A stretch of DNA of 64,000 nucleotides from Hofstenia miamia. Lineage: Eukaryota > Xenacoelomorpha > Acoela. The stretch is taken from the NCBI GenBank assembly GCA_004352715.1, contig SCFE01000031.1, forward strand, positions 1,065,960 through 1,129,959, given 5' to 3'. The notes under the pieces were generated by a model, which searched no databases, had not been told where the DNA came from, and saw nothing but the letters and a program-made list of their open reading frames with translations. Shown here one piece after another: positions 44,401 through 56,505 of this stretch (positions within the stretch are counted from its first letter, which is position 1; each line of letters starts with the position of its first letter). The position numbers were made by a program, and so were the translations under genes.

Positions 44401-47400
44401 CCCAAAATTTATTGAATAAATAAGGGCCTGATGTTCGCAATTTTGTGAGAAGTAATGTGTTCTTATTAATTCTCAATTTAACGTATTGGTTGAATTTTGC
44501 TAGGGATTTTGCAGTTTGGGACAGCCTTGTGTAGAGTAAAAAATAACAATTTACATAAGTATCAAACTCTACTAAAACTCAATTTATTATCTTGAATGTC
44601 AGTGTGAAGATTACCACGCATTTGTTCGGTGAAAATTACATACATTGCGTTTCAATGAGGACACTTTTGTATAATAGATTTGAAAGCTACAAATCAATAA
44701 TTATATCACATAACAGCAGAACAGATACTCCTGACTCAGTCCTGACTGTAAAGAAAAAACAAATATTTGAAGTTACATTTATAATTCTAAGTGAAAAAAT
44801 TCATAACCAATGCTACAAATATGATAAATTGTGAAGTAATTATGAATATACATGTACACTAAAAAAGGAACCGAACATAGAGAATACTGGGAAAAATGTC
44901 AAAAATAGCAATTTTGAGTGGCGATAGGAAATAGGAACACACCGAGAAGAATGGTTTTTACAAATTCATTACTGTTTTATAGGAAATCATGCCACAATAT
45001 ACTTGTGCACGATAGAAGATGTGATCTTTAAGTGACATTGCTAACAAGAAGAGATTACATGAGATGTTTTCGTACAAATTAACAATTGTATGCATCATAT
45101 TAGCGATTGTGTTACATTGTTTACCCTTTTTTATAAATATCACGAACCATAATCCCCCCATATATTTTGTATGGGACTGAGGAGAAAATTTTTCCTCACT
45201 GGAACTGGAACTAAACATCATAATTTCTATATAAGAAATTCAGTGTGAACTAAAAATGGTGGGTTTTCCTACTAGAAACTGGGCCAGTAGCATTTTGCAG
45301 AGCAAACATATGAGGATTTGATAGCAACTTGGTTTTCAAATGAATAAAATGGAACTTAAATGGACCAAAAGGTAGAAAATATTACTGACATGCTCTTCAG
45401 AACCAAAAACTTAAGAAACTCTCTAAAATTAATGGCTTAGGTGCAAATAATCTCTTTATGCAAGCTCTTTCAGTTAGCAGCCGCAATGCAAAGTCTACAT
45501 TTTAAATGCACATTTCATAGAACATTTTTTGCAATCCCTAGAAAATGTCAACCACAATCCATTTTTATGGGGAATATCGGAATTTGGAAGCAAGGCTACA
45601 GTTTGCAGATGTTGCATGAGTTAATTAAAGTATAGATTCTCAAATTCCAAAAAAACATAACAGTGATGTAACTTTCTACCATTGATGTTATCAGCAAACG
45701 AAATTATATATTAATTTTTACGTGCAGATCTACCATTGCCGTCACTTTTCTCAAAGCATAATTCAATTTGATTAGCGGCACGTAATATTTAAATAAAAAC
45801 GAGGCTTAAGGTAAGCACTAGATGGGTTTAAGTAGTTTAGGACAATTTTGTCTTCAGTGAAACAATAGGTTATTTGTGTTCTATTCCGTGTATATGACAT
45901 ATTTTAGAAAACAATTTTAAACAAAACAATCTTATCTATATACAACTAAATTCATGAATTTTCACCTTGCTAGCTTATAAAATTTCAGTAGACATCAATT
46001 TAAATAACAGGAAAGGACATTTTTGTCCTCTTGAACAAATGCGGGTTAAATTATAAGTTTCTAACATGTCGAACTTTGGTATAGCAAACTGAAAAATTAA
46101 AGAATTTTTTTGGTAAGGACCATAAAAATGGACTTAGAATGGTTGAAAAAACATTAATTTTAATATGACCTAGTCAAGCAATGGTTTCATCTGCGGGAAT
46201 GGTTATACAAATGAATACATAGATGATTAGCCTATCTCATGTAAACAGCATGGAAGTTGTTCGATCTGCAATGCTGTGGTTCATATCATATATTTTCTAT
46301 ATAATCTCTAATTGTTTAGAAGACAAATATACTTCTTTTGATCATCTTATTTGATAAAGAAAAAATGCACTAAGATTGAAAGGTAAAAATTGTAAGAACC
46401 GTGCCTGTGGGCACACATAAAAATGTGCCGTGCCCAAAAAAAGCTCTGATATACCTTAAATTTTTGTAGAATATCTCATCAATTTTTGAAAGATATTAGA
46501 TTTTGCAAAACTTGCAAATAATAAATTTAGAAAAACAATTTGACCCGCCCTTCAACTCAAAATTTTCAAGTTACGTTTGATGTCTAAAAGAACTTCCAAG
46601 TTTTTGAAAAGCTGGATGTCCTTGATTATTTTCCATGTTTTAGACTAACTTAAAATTTTGCCTTGACATACATTATGGAGTAGTGGTAAGGCATTAATCA
46701 ACGTGCATTCATTTCTTAAGTTTAGCATAACTTTTCAAATATCTTAACTTATTCAAACGATTTGAACAACTAAAAATTATGATATGAAATTTGTATAAGA
46801 AATAGAATATTGTCTAAAGCAAAAAACCGGTAAAATGCGAGATTGTCATATGTAATCTATTAAATAACTTGTATGCTAAGATACACAACATACGCTTGAT
46901 ATTAAACATTTATAAAATATGGAAAATCAAATTGTAGATTTAATACCTCAGAGCGAATGTCTAAAACCGATTTGAAGTTGGTAGACATTGAAGCCAAACG
47001 AGACTGTAAAGACACAAGTACTGTACTAGAGTGAGATTTGACATGGTTGTTTGATGATGTACTTCGTTCACTCAACTAAATATATTTTTTTTGACAACAA
47101 GAAAATGGTAATTTAATCAGTTTATCAATTGAATAGAGCATTGTTGACAAATAATTTCTATTGTATCAAAGGGAAAGATCCCATCAAAATACCAATGGTG
47201 GCGTTTTCAAATTTTTCTTACGTTACTTGTCAGCAATTCCTAACATTCCTCGAATGTATAAGGATATTCTTGGTGAATCACTGGTGGTCTAATCATTTTA
47301 TTAGCGTGTATATTCCACCTCTTTCAAAATACTGATTGCATGCAATGATTATGAAACAAATATATCAAACATATGACTTAAATTTTTTGGTTCGTTTGAA

Positions 47401-50400
47401 GCGTTAAAATTACCACTGCAAATTTCAATTACAATAAATTACACAACAAATGATCGGCATCACAAAACAATCGACCAAAGTGACAATATTTTGCTGTATT
47501 AACCGTCCATAATATTGGATAGGTAGCGCTTAGAAGAAAAATGCATGAGTTTTTCTCGTTTTTATGAGGAATAAAGTGGTTACCGCCCACCAGGTGTACA
47601 CTTCGTGTTGGGTTCTTATACACCCAAGGCTATATCAAAGCATTTTGAATGGTTAATATTTACTTTTAAACATATCAACTTATTATATAGTCTCATTGTG
47701 TAATTGAAAAACATTGTAAAAATATTGAGGGGCTGTCTCAACGTAAATGTTTGCATTCACAGTCTTGCAAAGATTAAAACATTATCCATTTTGTAGAACA
47801 TTAAAACAATTTGTAACATACTTTTTGTTGAGAACGCTGGATTATTGATTTCAAGAAATCTGTACTTTACTTTGAGATAAATAAATATCACAATTTTAAT
47901 AAAATAGAATTTAATACAAATACAATCTGTATTTCTATAATGTTTTTAAATGTTTGACCTTAAAAAGTTGGAAAATATTAAGCCAACATAAATGTCGTGG
48001 CAATAAAATCATAAATACCTGTCTAAGTTGTCCAATTTGACGATTAAGATTGTTGATATCCTAATGCATAAGCAAATATACTTGAAACTAAAATTAAACT
48101 AACCTCGCCGATGATGTAGGTGAGCTCTTGAACCTCTAGTGGATTATCGTCGAACAATGTTTTGCGCTTTGCCACTAAATAAGAAATACACGTAAAATAA
48201 AAAATATTCCTAAAATTAATGTGTGAATAATTCCAGACAAGAAACCGTGCAAATACAATATAAATGAAATAACTAGCAGCAAACATTCGCAAATTCCTCT
48301 GACTGTGATTAGGCTTTTTAATGAAATATAACTCAATTTTTAAATCAAATTTTGCTGCTTTTTACTCAATAGAATCCGAAGCATATCTTAATTATTTGCA
48401 CTCAAATAGTAGATTTAAACAAAATCTTGCGCCCAACATAAAATGTGCATATGTCATTTAATAAACTGTATGCAATAATGTCAAAAAGGGAATGGTAAAG
48501 AAGTGAACGCAAATACATAGATTGTTTATAAAATATCGCTAGCACATGGATGAGAAGTAAATACCCATTGCGTGTAACAGCTAAAGCCAACTTCACAAAA
48601 ACGAAATATAAGTGTTAGGTTTGTCAAATACAATTAGAAAACCGTAATACTCTGCAAATTGAACAAGATAGAAAAACGTTTGAGACTATTAATTCTCCAG
48701 AAAATATAGCAGCGTGGTGAAAGAATTTCAAAAACCTGTCGCATTTACATCATACAGGTTCAAAATCAACTCGAATAACTTGCAAAGAATAAATTTAGCA
48801 AGCGATAAAAATGAGTAAACAATGATCTTTTATGAATAAAAAGAATACATGCGATGTCTTAATAACTAAACTTCTAAAAATGTTCATTTCAAAGTGCTAT
48901 GATGCTATGAAGGACTACTCATTCGCGGGTATTCAGCAATTTTTGTATAAAATAAACATCGGCAAAATATTAAATAGCATAAAATTAAATGTTTTTTGCA
49001 GTGTGATTAATATGAAGATGATGCTTGATTATATTTAACTTCGGGTTGCATAATGGAATTCGCATTACAATTCTGCTATGATCTAAAATAGATATACATT
49101 ATGTGTGTTTGAATTGGCAGAGTTTGTGGATGATTCAAATAATTTTATCACGAATGCTTGGATATTCTATTTGCGAAAATTCAACAAATTATGCTGTCCT
49201 TTTTTTCGGAAAATTCTGCATTTTCCTGTTAAAACAAAAAGATGTGGTTTAATCAAAGGAAAGTGAAGTCACGCAAAATAGATGCTTATATAGATGTTTA
49301 TAACGACAATGATTTGATTTGGAGATAAGTAAAAAGGCCGATTTGCAGAAAGATTTTCGCCTTCGAGAATAGTGGACAAGGATGAGAACATCATCAAAAA
49401 ATTTAAAAACCACATATGCATACATCCATTTCAAAAACCCATTCTCGGCCACACTAAAACAATTGCATCCACAAAAATCCACACGTGAAAATGTCCATTT
49501 TTAAATATTTAAAGGAGAAAAACTCCTAATTATTCTTTTTATACTAGCCAAAAAATGCAAATATAAAAAATTCCAAACTTAAAAAAGCGACATTGTCGAA
49601 CAACAATCATATTTGTAGAAATACTTAGTGAGTTATAAAAGCAAAGGCATCGACTGTTTCTGGTGCAAGACACCCTAAAAAATTCGATAAAATGTTCATC
49701 GCACGGGAGAAAAGCGCCCACTGTCTTACAAAGACAGTTATATAACAAGCACCTCTCGCGTTAATAGACAACCGTAAATCGAAATATCTCTTTTAGTTTG
49801 CTTTTAAATAGATTTTGAAACGAATTGTTCTGATAACAATTTTTCCAAGCTGCATACATCAGCACACCTGCGTAGATAGTTGAAATCCGCGTCCATCCTT
49901 GATTATAGAGCGGTGTATTCCCTCATTTGTCTAGAACTGAATGTTTGCTAAGTAATAATAGCATCAACATAATATACGATATTCAAGCAAAATACAAGCC
50001 TAGCTATAACAAACAGATAATCCATTGCATTATCTTTAGATATATGTATGTTATTTGATATAAAAAAACAGATTATGTTTGTTGGAGAGAAGATTTGGAT
50101 TAGCAAGTTTTAAATTAAATTCTAATTGAACGATTGTAGAATTTTGACATTGGATTAGAGTAGAAAATTTTCAATTGACAAGCCTAATTTTAATCAATGG
50201 ATTGAAATAATCAAGTTTTGATACAATCCTTCGTATTTACGGACCCTTTTCCAAAGTAAAATTTCTCTACCCGTTTGCGGATTGAACTTTTCTTCGAATG
50301 ATGATGACATTCCCATTATCAGACCCCTAACTAATGAATTGATATGGAAAATCGGCCATTTTGAAGCCTGTTGATAATAAACAATCTTGGGTTTTGCAAT

Positions 50401-53400
50401 CTATTCACAGGTACAACGAATTCAATCTGTTGCAATATCATAATCATATTGCCAATATGGAGAACGATTTCAATTAATTATCAGTCAAGGTGAAAATAAT
50501 CTATTGCACAGATTTAGTAGGTTGTTGACTAGCGCTAGAAACATAGGAAATAATATTCACTCTCTACATTGCTTCAAATAAAATTTATACATGTGTATAT
50601 TCGGCAGATCATATATTTGCCTTCGAATTTTTTAAAGAAAAATAATGCAACATCAAAATTTTTAATGGAACAAGAATTCACAATAATATTGCAAGTCAAT
50701 ATCAATAAATGATAATCAATGAACTAGTGAACAATTAAGCATTCATATAATTATTTGACAAATATTTGTACGCAGGGTGTACTTCTAAATAATTAAAATT
50801 GGCGCTCTATATGTGAGAGGTAGGTAAATATTAAACAATGGGCTGAACCCCTCTAGAGTACATCCAAGTGTGTACGTATCATATTTAAATACATATGCAT
50901 CGAAATATACTTACACAAAGCCAATTTTTCCAATTTTGCACATGTACTGGCTAAATCAGAACCAACCAATCTAATATAACATAAATGTTAAGTATGAGGA
51001 CCAAAAACATACTTAGCAGCTGTTGTGAACTCATTTCGTCGATGGACTTCACGAGAAGCCGTCTTATGACGAATTCCATTTAAAACCTAAGCGAATAAGC
51101 ATCAACTCTTATTCCTTTTTGAAAAAATATACCGTGCATTTAAATTGTTTTGAAAAATCACTGGAAAACGTTGAGACTACAATCTTAATAACGATTGTGG
51201 TGTTCGCAACGAATGCTAATTTAAAACAACAATGAAATTTTACTGACAACGATGGATAGTTTGTAAATAAATTAATTTCGAAGAATTTAAACCCAAGAGC
51301 GGAATTTCGAATACATAATACATTGAACGCGTATAATGTAATGTTATACAGAACAATGGGAAGGAAGACACATGCGACGTCAAATACACTGATGTGGCCC
51401 TGTGGTATTTGCAAGAAACATGTGAAGGGGCTTTCGATCTACTGCGTCGACTGCGAATTCTGGTTTCATCATCGATGCACTTCCCTATCTCGAGAGGAAC
51501 TAATGAGTTGCCGGAATTACCGTTGGCATTGTGGTTGTATCCCCCAACCAACAGACAGTACAGGTCTTACACAAGTTATGGCCAATCTCTCAGTTGGACC
51601 CACACAAGATACGACGGGTCACTCTACCTCAACAGCGACTGATAACACTTCGGGTCTCACACAAGCTATCAGCAACTTGCGAATTGCATCAGATCCTCAT
51701 GAACATACCATAAGCTCTTTGATCAACATCATTCACCACTGCCCTCCTGTCTTAAGGCGACTACCAAAAACTTGCAGATTCAACGCCGGAAAATGTCTTG
51801 CTGGTGTATTCCGTGGTATATGCGAGAACCCATACAACATTACTAAGTGGGTTTCTCTCTACATGTTTGCAGTCGACTGTTTGATCATCCCCAAGAGAGG
51901 TGGTAAAAATCGTTCTCTGACGATGACAATCAACAAACGCTTCAATGATTTTACAGGAACACTTCACGATATTCAGGTTGTTAAAAGGAAATCAAAAGCA
52001 GAATTCAAACTGGAAAAGGCAGTCTCCCGAAAAATAGATGATGGTGATGTGAAAGGAGCTGTCCGATTGATGACATCTTCTGATGGTATCGCAGAAGACA
52101 CGGAAGAAACATTGACTATTCTCAGGAAGAAGCATCCGCCACCAGCATCAGCCCATGATCTCCCCACTCGCCCAGATGTCGATCCTCCACAGGTGTCATT
52201 CAATACAGTGAAGCGCGCGATATTATCGTTTCCATCGGGCTCGGCGGGAGGACCTGATCGATTGACCCCACAACTATTCAAAGACATGGTAAACTGCGAT
52301 GGTAATGATGACTTCAGGGAAGCATTGACAGCTTTTATTAACTTATTGTTGACTGGCAAATGTCCTATCTCACTGCGCCCTTTGTTTTTCGGCGCCAACC
52401 TCACTGCTCTGGCTAAGAAAGACGGTGGTATCAGACCAATTGCCGTCGGTAACACCCTGAGAAGAATTACAGCCAAATGCGCTGGGTATGTTGCAGCCGA
52501 TGAACGCAGACAACGGTATGGTCATCTGCAGTTGGGGTACGGAAATCCGCTGGGTGCGGAAGCAGCAGCACACAGCATCAGATCATTCATGACGTCACCC
52601 GATATCGGTCATGAACATGTCTTGGTTAAAATTGACTTCTCTAACGCGTTCAACTCGATTCGCCGCGATAAAATGCTCCATGCTGTTGCTAGATTCTCGC
52701 CTAATCTCTTTGCTTACACTGAGTCTGCATATTCTGCAAAGTCCACTCTCTTCTACAGACAATCGACAATTCCATCATCAGAAGGCGTTCAACAAGGTGA
52801 TCCTGAAGGTCCGCCATTATTCTGCGACACCACACTGCCCCTGATTGAATCACTCCAATCACAATTTAACGTGTGGTACCTTGATGATGGCAATATAGCC
52901 GATAAGTGGAGCAAAGTCCTCGATGATCTAAAGACTGTACTTTCAAAGGCCAGTGATGTCGGTTTATCAATGAACTCGAAAAAATGTGAGTTGGTTTTCC
53001 TCGGCAATCCCCCGGATGAATTGAAACATCAAATATATTCACGCTTCCTCGAGATATGTCCCGGAATACAGATTACTGCACCAGAAAATCTGGTCTTCTT
53101 GGGTGCTCCAGTCGGTCAAGCCGCGAGGAGGAGTTGTCTTCGAAAGAAATCTGATGCTCTATCAACGATGGTATCTCGTCTTTCCTGTCTCGACGCACAC
53201 ATAGCGCTGTTCCTACTTAAGAACTCGTTTTCAATGCCACGATTGTTGTACTTGCTAAGAGCATCCCCGTGTTTTCTCGAAAAGGATCTTCTTACACAGT
53301 ACGATTCTATCCTAAAGAGTGCTCTAGAACACATGTGTAACGTGATTTTGTCGGACGAGTCTTTTAATCAAGCAACACTGCCTGTCGTCATGGGTGGTTT

Positions 53401-55927
53401 GGGTATCAGTTCAGCTGTCAGCCTCGCGACTCCTGCCTTCTTGGCCTCTGCGACTGGCAGTCAATCCCTGATGTCCCGAATTCTCCAGAAATGTTCTCCA
53501 TCTGTCACTGAGGTTGCTTTCACTGAAGCCATTACAAACTGGAAATTGTTTACTAAGCTAGAATCAATCCCCTCGGATCCTCATATTCAGAAAAGCTGGA
53601 CATTAGCAGTTGCCCAACGAACACGTCAAGAACTCGTCGCCCGAACCGACTCATTTGGAAACAAGCGCCTAGCTGCTTTTTCAGACAAGTACTCCGGTGC
53701 TTGGTTGAATGCATTGCCATCAGTTCCCCTGGGATTAAAGTTAACAGATCCACAAGTTCGTATTGCAATCGGTACACGGCTGGGATTGCGTCTGTGCGAA
53801 CCACATCAGTGTATATGTGGTCAGTATGTTGACGAATTTGGTCTACACGGTCTGGCCTGTAAGAAAAGCGCTGGCCGCCATGCCAGGCACGCTCATTTGA
53901 ACCAGCTCGTTAAACAGTCACTGGGTACCCTAAAGATACCATCTCGTCTAGAGCCAGCCGGACTCTCTCGTACTGACGGCAAGAGACCTGATGGGGCCGC
54001 AATAACTCTGTGGAATCGTGGAATGTCATTACTGTAGGATGCAACTGTCTTTGATACCCTCGCGCCCACAAATTTGACAATGGATGAAACACTAGAGCGA
54101 GCGGAAATGAGAAAATCATCCAAATATTCTCAACTTGTGGAAAGGGGCTACATGTTTCAACCGATCGCTTTTGGCACACAAGGAAACTGTGGACCATCAA
54201 CAATGCAATTCCTTAAAACGCTTGGAAAGCGACTCGTCGAGGAAACCAATGAACCAAGAGCTTCCGCTTTTTTGAGGCAGCGCATCTCGATCGCCATCCA
54301 GATGGACAATGCTGCCTGTGTGTTGGGTACCGTTGTGGAGGACTGTGAACTCGAAGCCGTATTTTTTATTTAATTCATTTGAAATGAACTCTTTACATGT
54401 TTAAAAGATATTCTGAAAAATTATTTCAACATCCAGACTCAGCAATTCCAGATGCCCCATTGTTCTATATTAAACCTCAATTGTTATCTTAACTAAGGTC
54501 CAATGTTGATTTTGCAACTAAGATGTAATTATTGTAAAGTTCATTTGAAACTAAGCTTATATTGTAAAGTTGATTGAAAATAAATAAAAATCACAATAAA
54601 AAAAAAAACAACAGAATATAAATATTGGATTAAAAATTAAATCAAGAATTGAATTCTGAACAAAGAGTTAAAATAATAACAAAACACGATTTTATACATG
54701 TGCAATATTTATCTGAAATGATTAATAAGAAAATTACCACATCGGCGCAGTTGCTTCATTAGATTTGAGTTTATTTAAGGAAAATAACTATTCGAAAATT
54801 ATATCGTTTACGACAATAAGCTTGTTGCAAAAGGAGGGCTATGTATTTCATATAAGCAATTAAGAAATAAATAAAAGTCCATTCAACTGTTGGTACAGCC
54901 AAAAAGTACCAAAAGTAAAAAAATTCAAAATAGATATGTGGATTAGTAATATAATTTTGAATTTCTTAATCGAACTCCTCGCATAAATTGCTGTGACAAG
55001 ATTATTAACAAACAATAAATGGAACAAAGTAAGTCGACTTCTATGGAATGTGATTTGCCGAAAAACCTAATGCTATTCCAAAACGAATTAATAATTCGTG
55101 TTATTATTGGCAGTAGCAACAATGCACTATAAATTAAACAGCTGAATTGATATTTCCATTCATCTTTTTAATAAAAACTTAGTGAAAATCAAAATTTATT
55201 TCAAGGAAACTACAATATTTTAGTCATTCCCAAAAAAAATGTGGGGCTCGAGTGGAAGATATCAAAATTCGACGACATTTCAACTAACGATAGGAACAGT
55301 TCCTGAAATATTTGAATGTACATTTGGATAGATGATACATGAAAATAATTAAATACAAAGCATCGTATTCACAAAGTATTCTCATTCAATGGTAACTGCA
55401 TTCTATAATGAATGATATAACTAAAGACACAGAAACACAAAAACAGTGAATCACTGCGGTTCCATTCACATTTTCTTCTGAAACGCGTTTCAAAGATAGT
55501 TATTTTAAATATTAAATAATAAGGTTATTGCATTTCAAAAAAATTTCTAATGCAGAAATTTAACTAATTGCACATTTTTTGGGTTTAATTAAGAAAAAAT
55601 CTCATTGTGCTACACTGTAAGATGATTAACTACTATCTTGAAATTGATTACAAGACGTTGTGTTAAAGTGCTATTAAAAAATTTTAAATTATTAATGAGA
55701 ACGTATAAATAGAAATATTGCAATTTTTTTACCTCTTTACTTTGTAACGATTTAACAGTAGTAGAGAACTCTGATGTTCTATCACAAAATGACATTACTT
55801 CAATATCGCCAGGGTCATCAACTAATTCTTCAATTTGTTCGCCTTTGTATTCTTCAGTGAGTGTTATGAAACTATGACCTAACCTTTCAGCAGCTGTGGA
55901 AAAACGATTGCGTAAATACGGGTTCAT
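41301..55927 (-). CDS. STX5: syntaxin-5, Golgi Qa-SNARE, ten coding exons
   Basis: Membrane SNARE for ER-to-Golgi and intra-Golgi vesicle fusion. Exons, in transcript order: 55733-55927, 51013-51086, 50915-50970, 48104-48174, 48019-48060, 46947-47075, 42793-42880, 42619-42752, 42366-42487, 41301-41460. They total 1071 bases, i.e. 356 residues plus TAA, close to the 355 residues of the long human form. All introns are GT-AG and every junction keeps frame. Landmarks: MSFCDRTSEF near residue 45 (conserved syntaxin-5 block), Habc helices through AKLEKLALLAKRK and LTYIIGEDINNLN, STVLVSLQSRLASM, EQKSRREQFS, then the SNARE helix with the zero-layer glutamine in LGEVFQQLAEIV, and a C-terminal anchor from MLMIKIFGIMIV to the end. 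Start: ATG 55925-55927, the only in-frame ATG giving the usual length. Introns 1 and 6 carry mobile-element debris. Confidence 0.95.
42026..42048 (+). repeat. (TAC)n microsatellite in STX5 intron 9
   Basis: Simple trinucleotide run, followed by a short mirrored TAGTAG stretch. Confidence 0.85.
42366..42487 (-). CDS. STX5: STX5 coding exon 9 (SNARE helix)
   Basis: 122 bases encoding DSYIKERATIMESIESNVVQ and LGEVFQQLAEIV with the central glutamine. Of two nearby donors, the one ending the exon at 42366 (GTATGT) keeps the frame into exon 10; the earlier GTAATG does not. Confidence 0.9.
42619..42752 (-). CDS. STX5: STX5 coding exon 8
   Basis: 134 bases: variable linker, then HTQQLELIEQT, entry to the SNARE helix. 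Donor GTAAGT. Confidence 0.9.
42793..42880 (-). CDS. STX5: STX5 coding exon 7
   Basis: 88 bases encoding NLKEQKSRREQFSKSN and the variable serine-rich linker. Followed by a 40-base intron that contains the only in-frame stop if left unspliced. Confidence 0.9.
43496..43720 (+). pseudogene. BED-type zinc-finger fragment (hAT transposase N-terminus) in STX5 intron 6
   Basis: A 74-codon frame on the strand opposite STX5. FSDVWKHFELP supplies the aromatic positions of a BED finger, VSCKTCLTTF the CxxC pair, and THNLNTHNL the histidine pair, with spacing that fits C-x2-C...H-x3/4-H. BED fingers commonly begin hAT transposases and bind DNA. No following RNase H-like catalytic region is visible, so only the N-terminal finger remains. 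The frame begins ATGATG and ends in a TAA after a lysine-rich tail. It could instead be a host ZBED-like remnant. Confidence 0.55.
46947..47075 (-). CDS. STX5: STX5 coding exon 6
   Basis: 43 codons, phase 0, containing HSSTVLVSLQSRLASMSTNF, the third Habc helix. The acceptor is TTTAG and the donor GTATTA. Confidence 0.95.
48019..48060 (-). CDS. STX5: STX5 coding exon 5 (14-codon microexon)
   Basis: 42 bases, phase 0 at both sides, encoding DINNLNRQIGQLRQ; matches the DINSLNKQIAQLQ segment of the family. Confidence 0.9.
48104..48174 (-). CDS. STX5: STX5 coding exon 4
   Basis: 71 bases encoding AKRKTLFDDNPLEVQELTYI and the next few residues, one of the most conserved syntaxin-5 segments. Followed by a 43-base intron. 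Confidence 0.95.
50915..50970 (-). CDS. STX5: STX5 coding exon 3
   Basis: 56 bases encoding LVGSDLASTCAKLEKLAL; matches the syntaxin-5 IGKDL..TFAKLEKL helix. Donor GTAAGT. Confidence 0.9.
51013..51086 (-). CDS. STX5: STX5 coding exon 2
   Basis: 74 bases between TTAG| and |GTATGT, encoding LNGIRHKTASREVHRRNEF, start of the Habc region. Followed by a 42-base intron. Confidence 0.9.
51240..54612 (+). mobile_element. non-LTR retroelement with PHD finger, RT and C-terminal endonuclease, in STX5 intron 1
   Basis: One long frame on the strand opposite STX5, a 3' untranslated part and an A-rich end at about 54596-54609 (AATAAAAATCACAAT then a run of A). No LTRs flank it. The arrangement (N-terminal zinc finger, RT, CCHC-like motif, restriction-like endonuclease) is that of early-branching non-LTR elements such as R2, R4, NeSL and their relatives; I cannot fix the clade. 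The 5' boundary is uncertain (somewhere between 51087 and 51323) and no target duplication was identified. Confidence 0.75.
51356..54373 (+). pseudogene. PHD-RT-endonuclease polyprotein with one in-frame TAG
   Basis: Would reverse-transcribe the element at a nicked target. From ATG 51356 (the frame is open from 51323, but the 11 upstream residues precede the MGRK start and look untranslated). PHD finger: CGICKK...CVDCEFWFHHRC...WHCGC (residues about 16-60). RT: VKIDFSNAFNSI (motif A), GVQQGDPEGPPLF (motif B), VWYLDDGN (motif C, YLDD). C-terminus: CICGQY...GLHGLACKK finger, then GKRPDGA and DATVFDT of a PD-(D/E)XK endonuclease, with later KSSKY. A single TAG at 54035-54037 stands just before DATVFDT; the frame then continues 112 codons. 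Otherwise the frame is undamaged and richer in GC than its surroundings, so the insertion looks recent. Confidence 0.8.
54374..55732. other. 3' untranslated part of the retroelement and rest of STX5 intron 1
   Basis: After the retroelement's A-rich end (about 54609) the sequence is AT-rich intron DNA without recognisable features up to the exon 1 donor. Confidence 0.6.
55733..55927 (-). CDS. STX5: STX5 coding exon 1
   Basis: 65 codons from ATG to SLQSKE; contains the conserved MSFCDRTSEF block. Donor GAG|GTAAAA. Syntaxin-5 orthologues have a comparable variable N-terminal stretch before this block. Confidence 0.9.
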
Positions 55928-55953
55928 TAATCATTATATACAACGACCGAATA

Positions 55954-55962
55954 TCTAAAACT
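55954..55962 (-). promoter_or_regulatory. possible splice acceptor 27 bases upstream of the STX5 start
   Basis: On the minus strand TTGTTAGTTTTAG|AT precedes the ATG. It could end an intron in the 5' UTR or be a spliced-leader trans-splicing site. There is no transcript evidence in the sequence. Confidence 0.3.
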
Positions 55963-56444
55963 AACAAAATAGTTTTAAATTTTAAACTTGATCCAGTCAT
56001 TAAGAAAATATTAGTAATAAAAATAGATCTTAGAGACCCACCTAACTTAAATATAATAAATATACATTCGGTGTGCATTACAAAGCAGCTTAGGCCATTC
56101 CTCAAATAAATCTTAAAAAAAACAAATAATTACCGAGTACTTAGAGAAAGGATGCCGCCATGAATTTCACAATTACATGATAAGATTATTTATATAGGCA
56201 AAGAAAAAAATTTTTGATTGCGCAGGCAGACCTAGTTGAACTATCCATCAAATTATACTGTTAAAGGAATTCACGAAAGACAAAGATACGCAAAGGGATA
56301 TGTTTATGACCAATATACAAGTTTTCTAGTCAAACGTAATGATTGTATAAGATTTCCATTTGGAACTCTTATAAATAAGAGCAAAAGCAAATTTATTGCT
56401 GATAAAACTAGCAAAGGGGATACTACACACTAAAATATACATGC

Positions 56445-56480
<36 letters not shown>

Positions 56481-56505
56481 CATTCACAGCGTAGCATACT
56501 GTACA
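55963..56505. other. upstream flank of STX5
   Basis: Contains a (TA)n run (about 56445-56477) and a plus-strand 65-codon open frame at 56236-56433 with no recognisable domain. No clear promoter element is identified. Confidence 0.4.

Noticed and set aside
56236-56433. 65-codon plus-strand frame upstream of syntaxin-5
   Set aside because: No domain, no conserved neighbour on this strand, and AT-rich codon use like non-coding flank.
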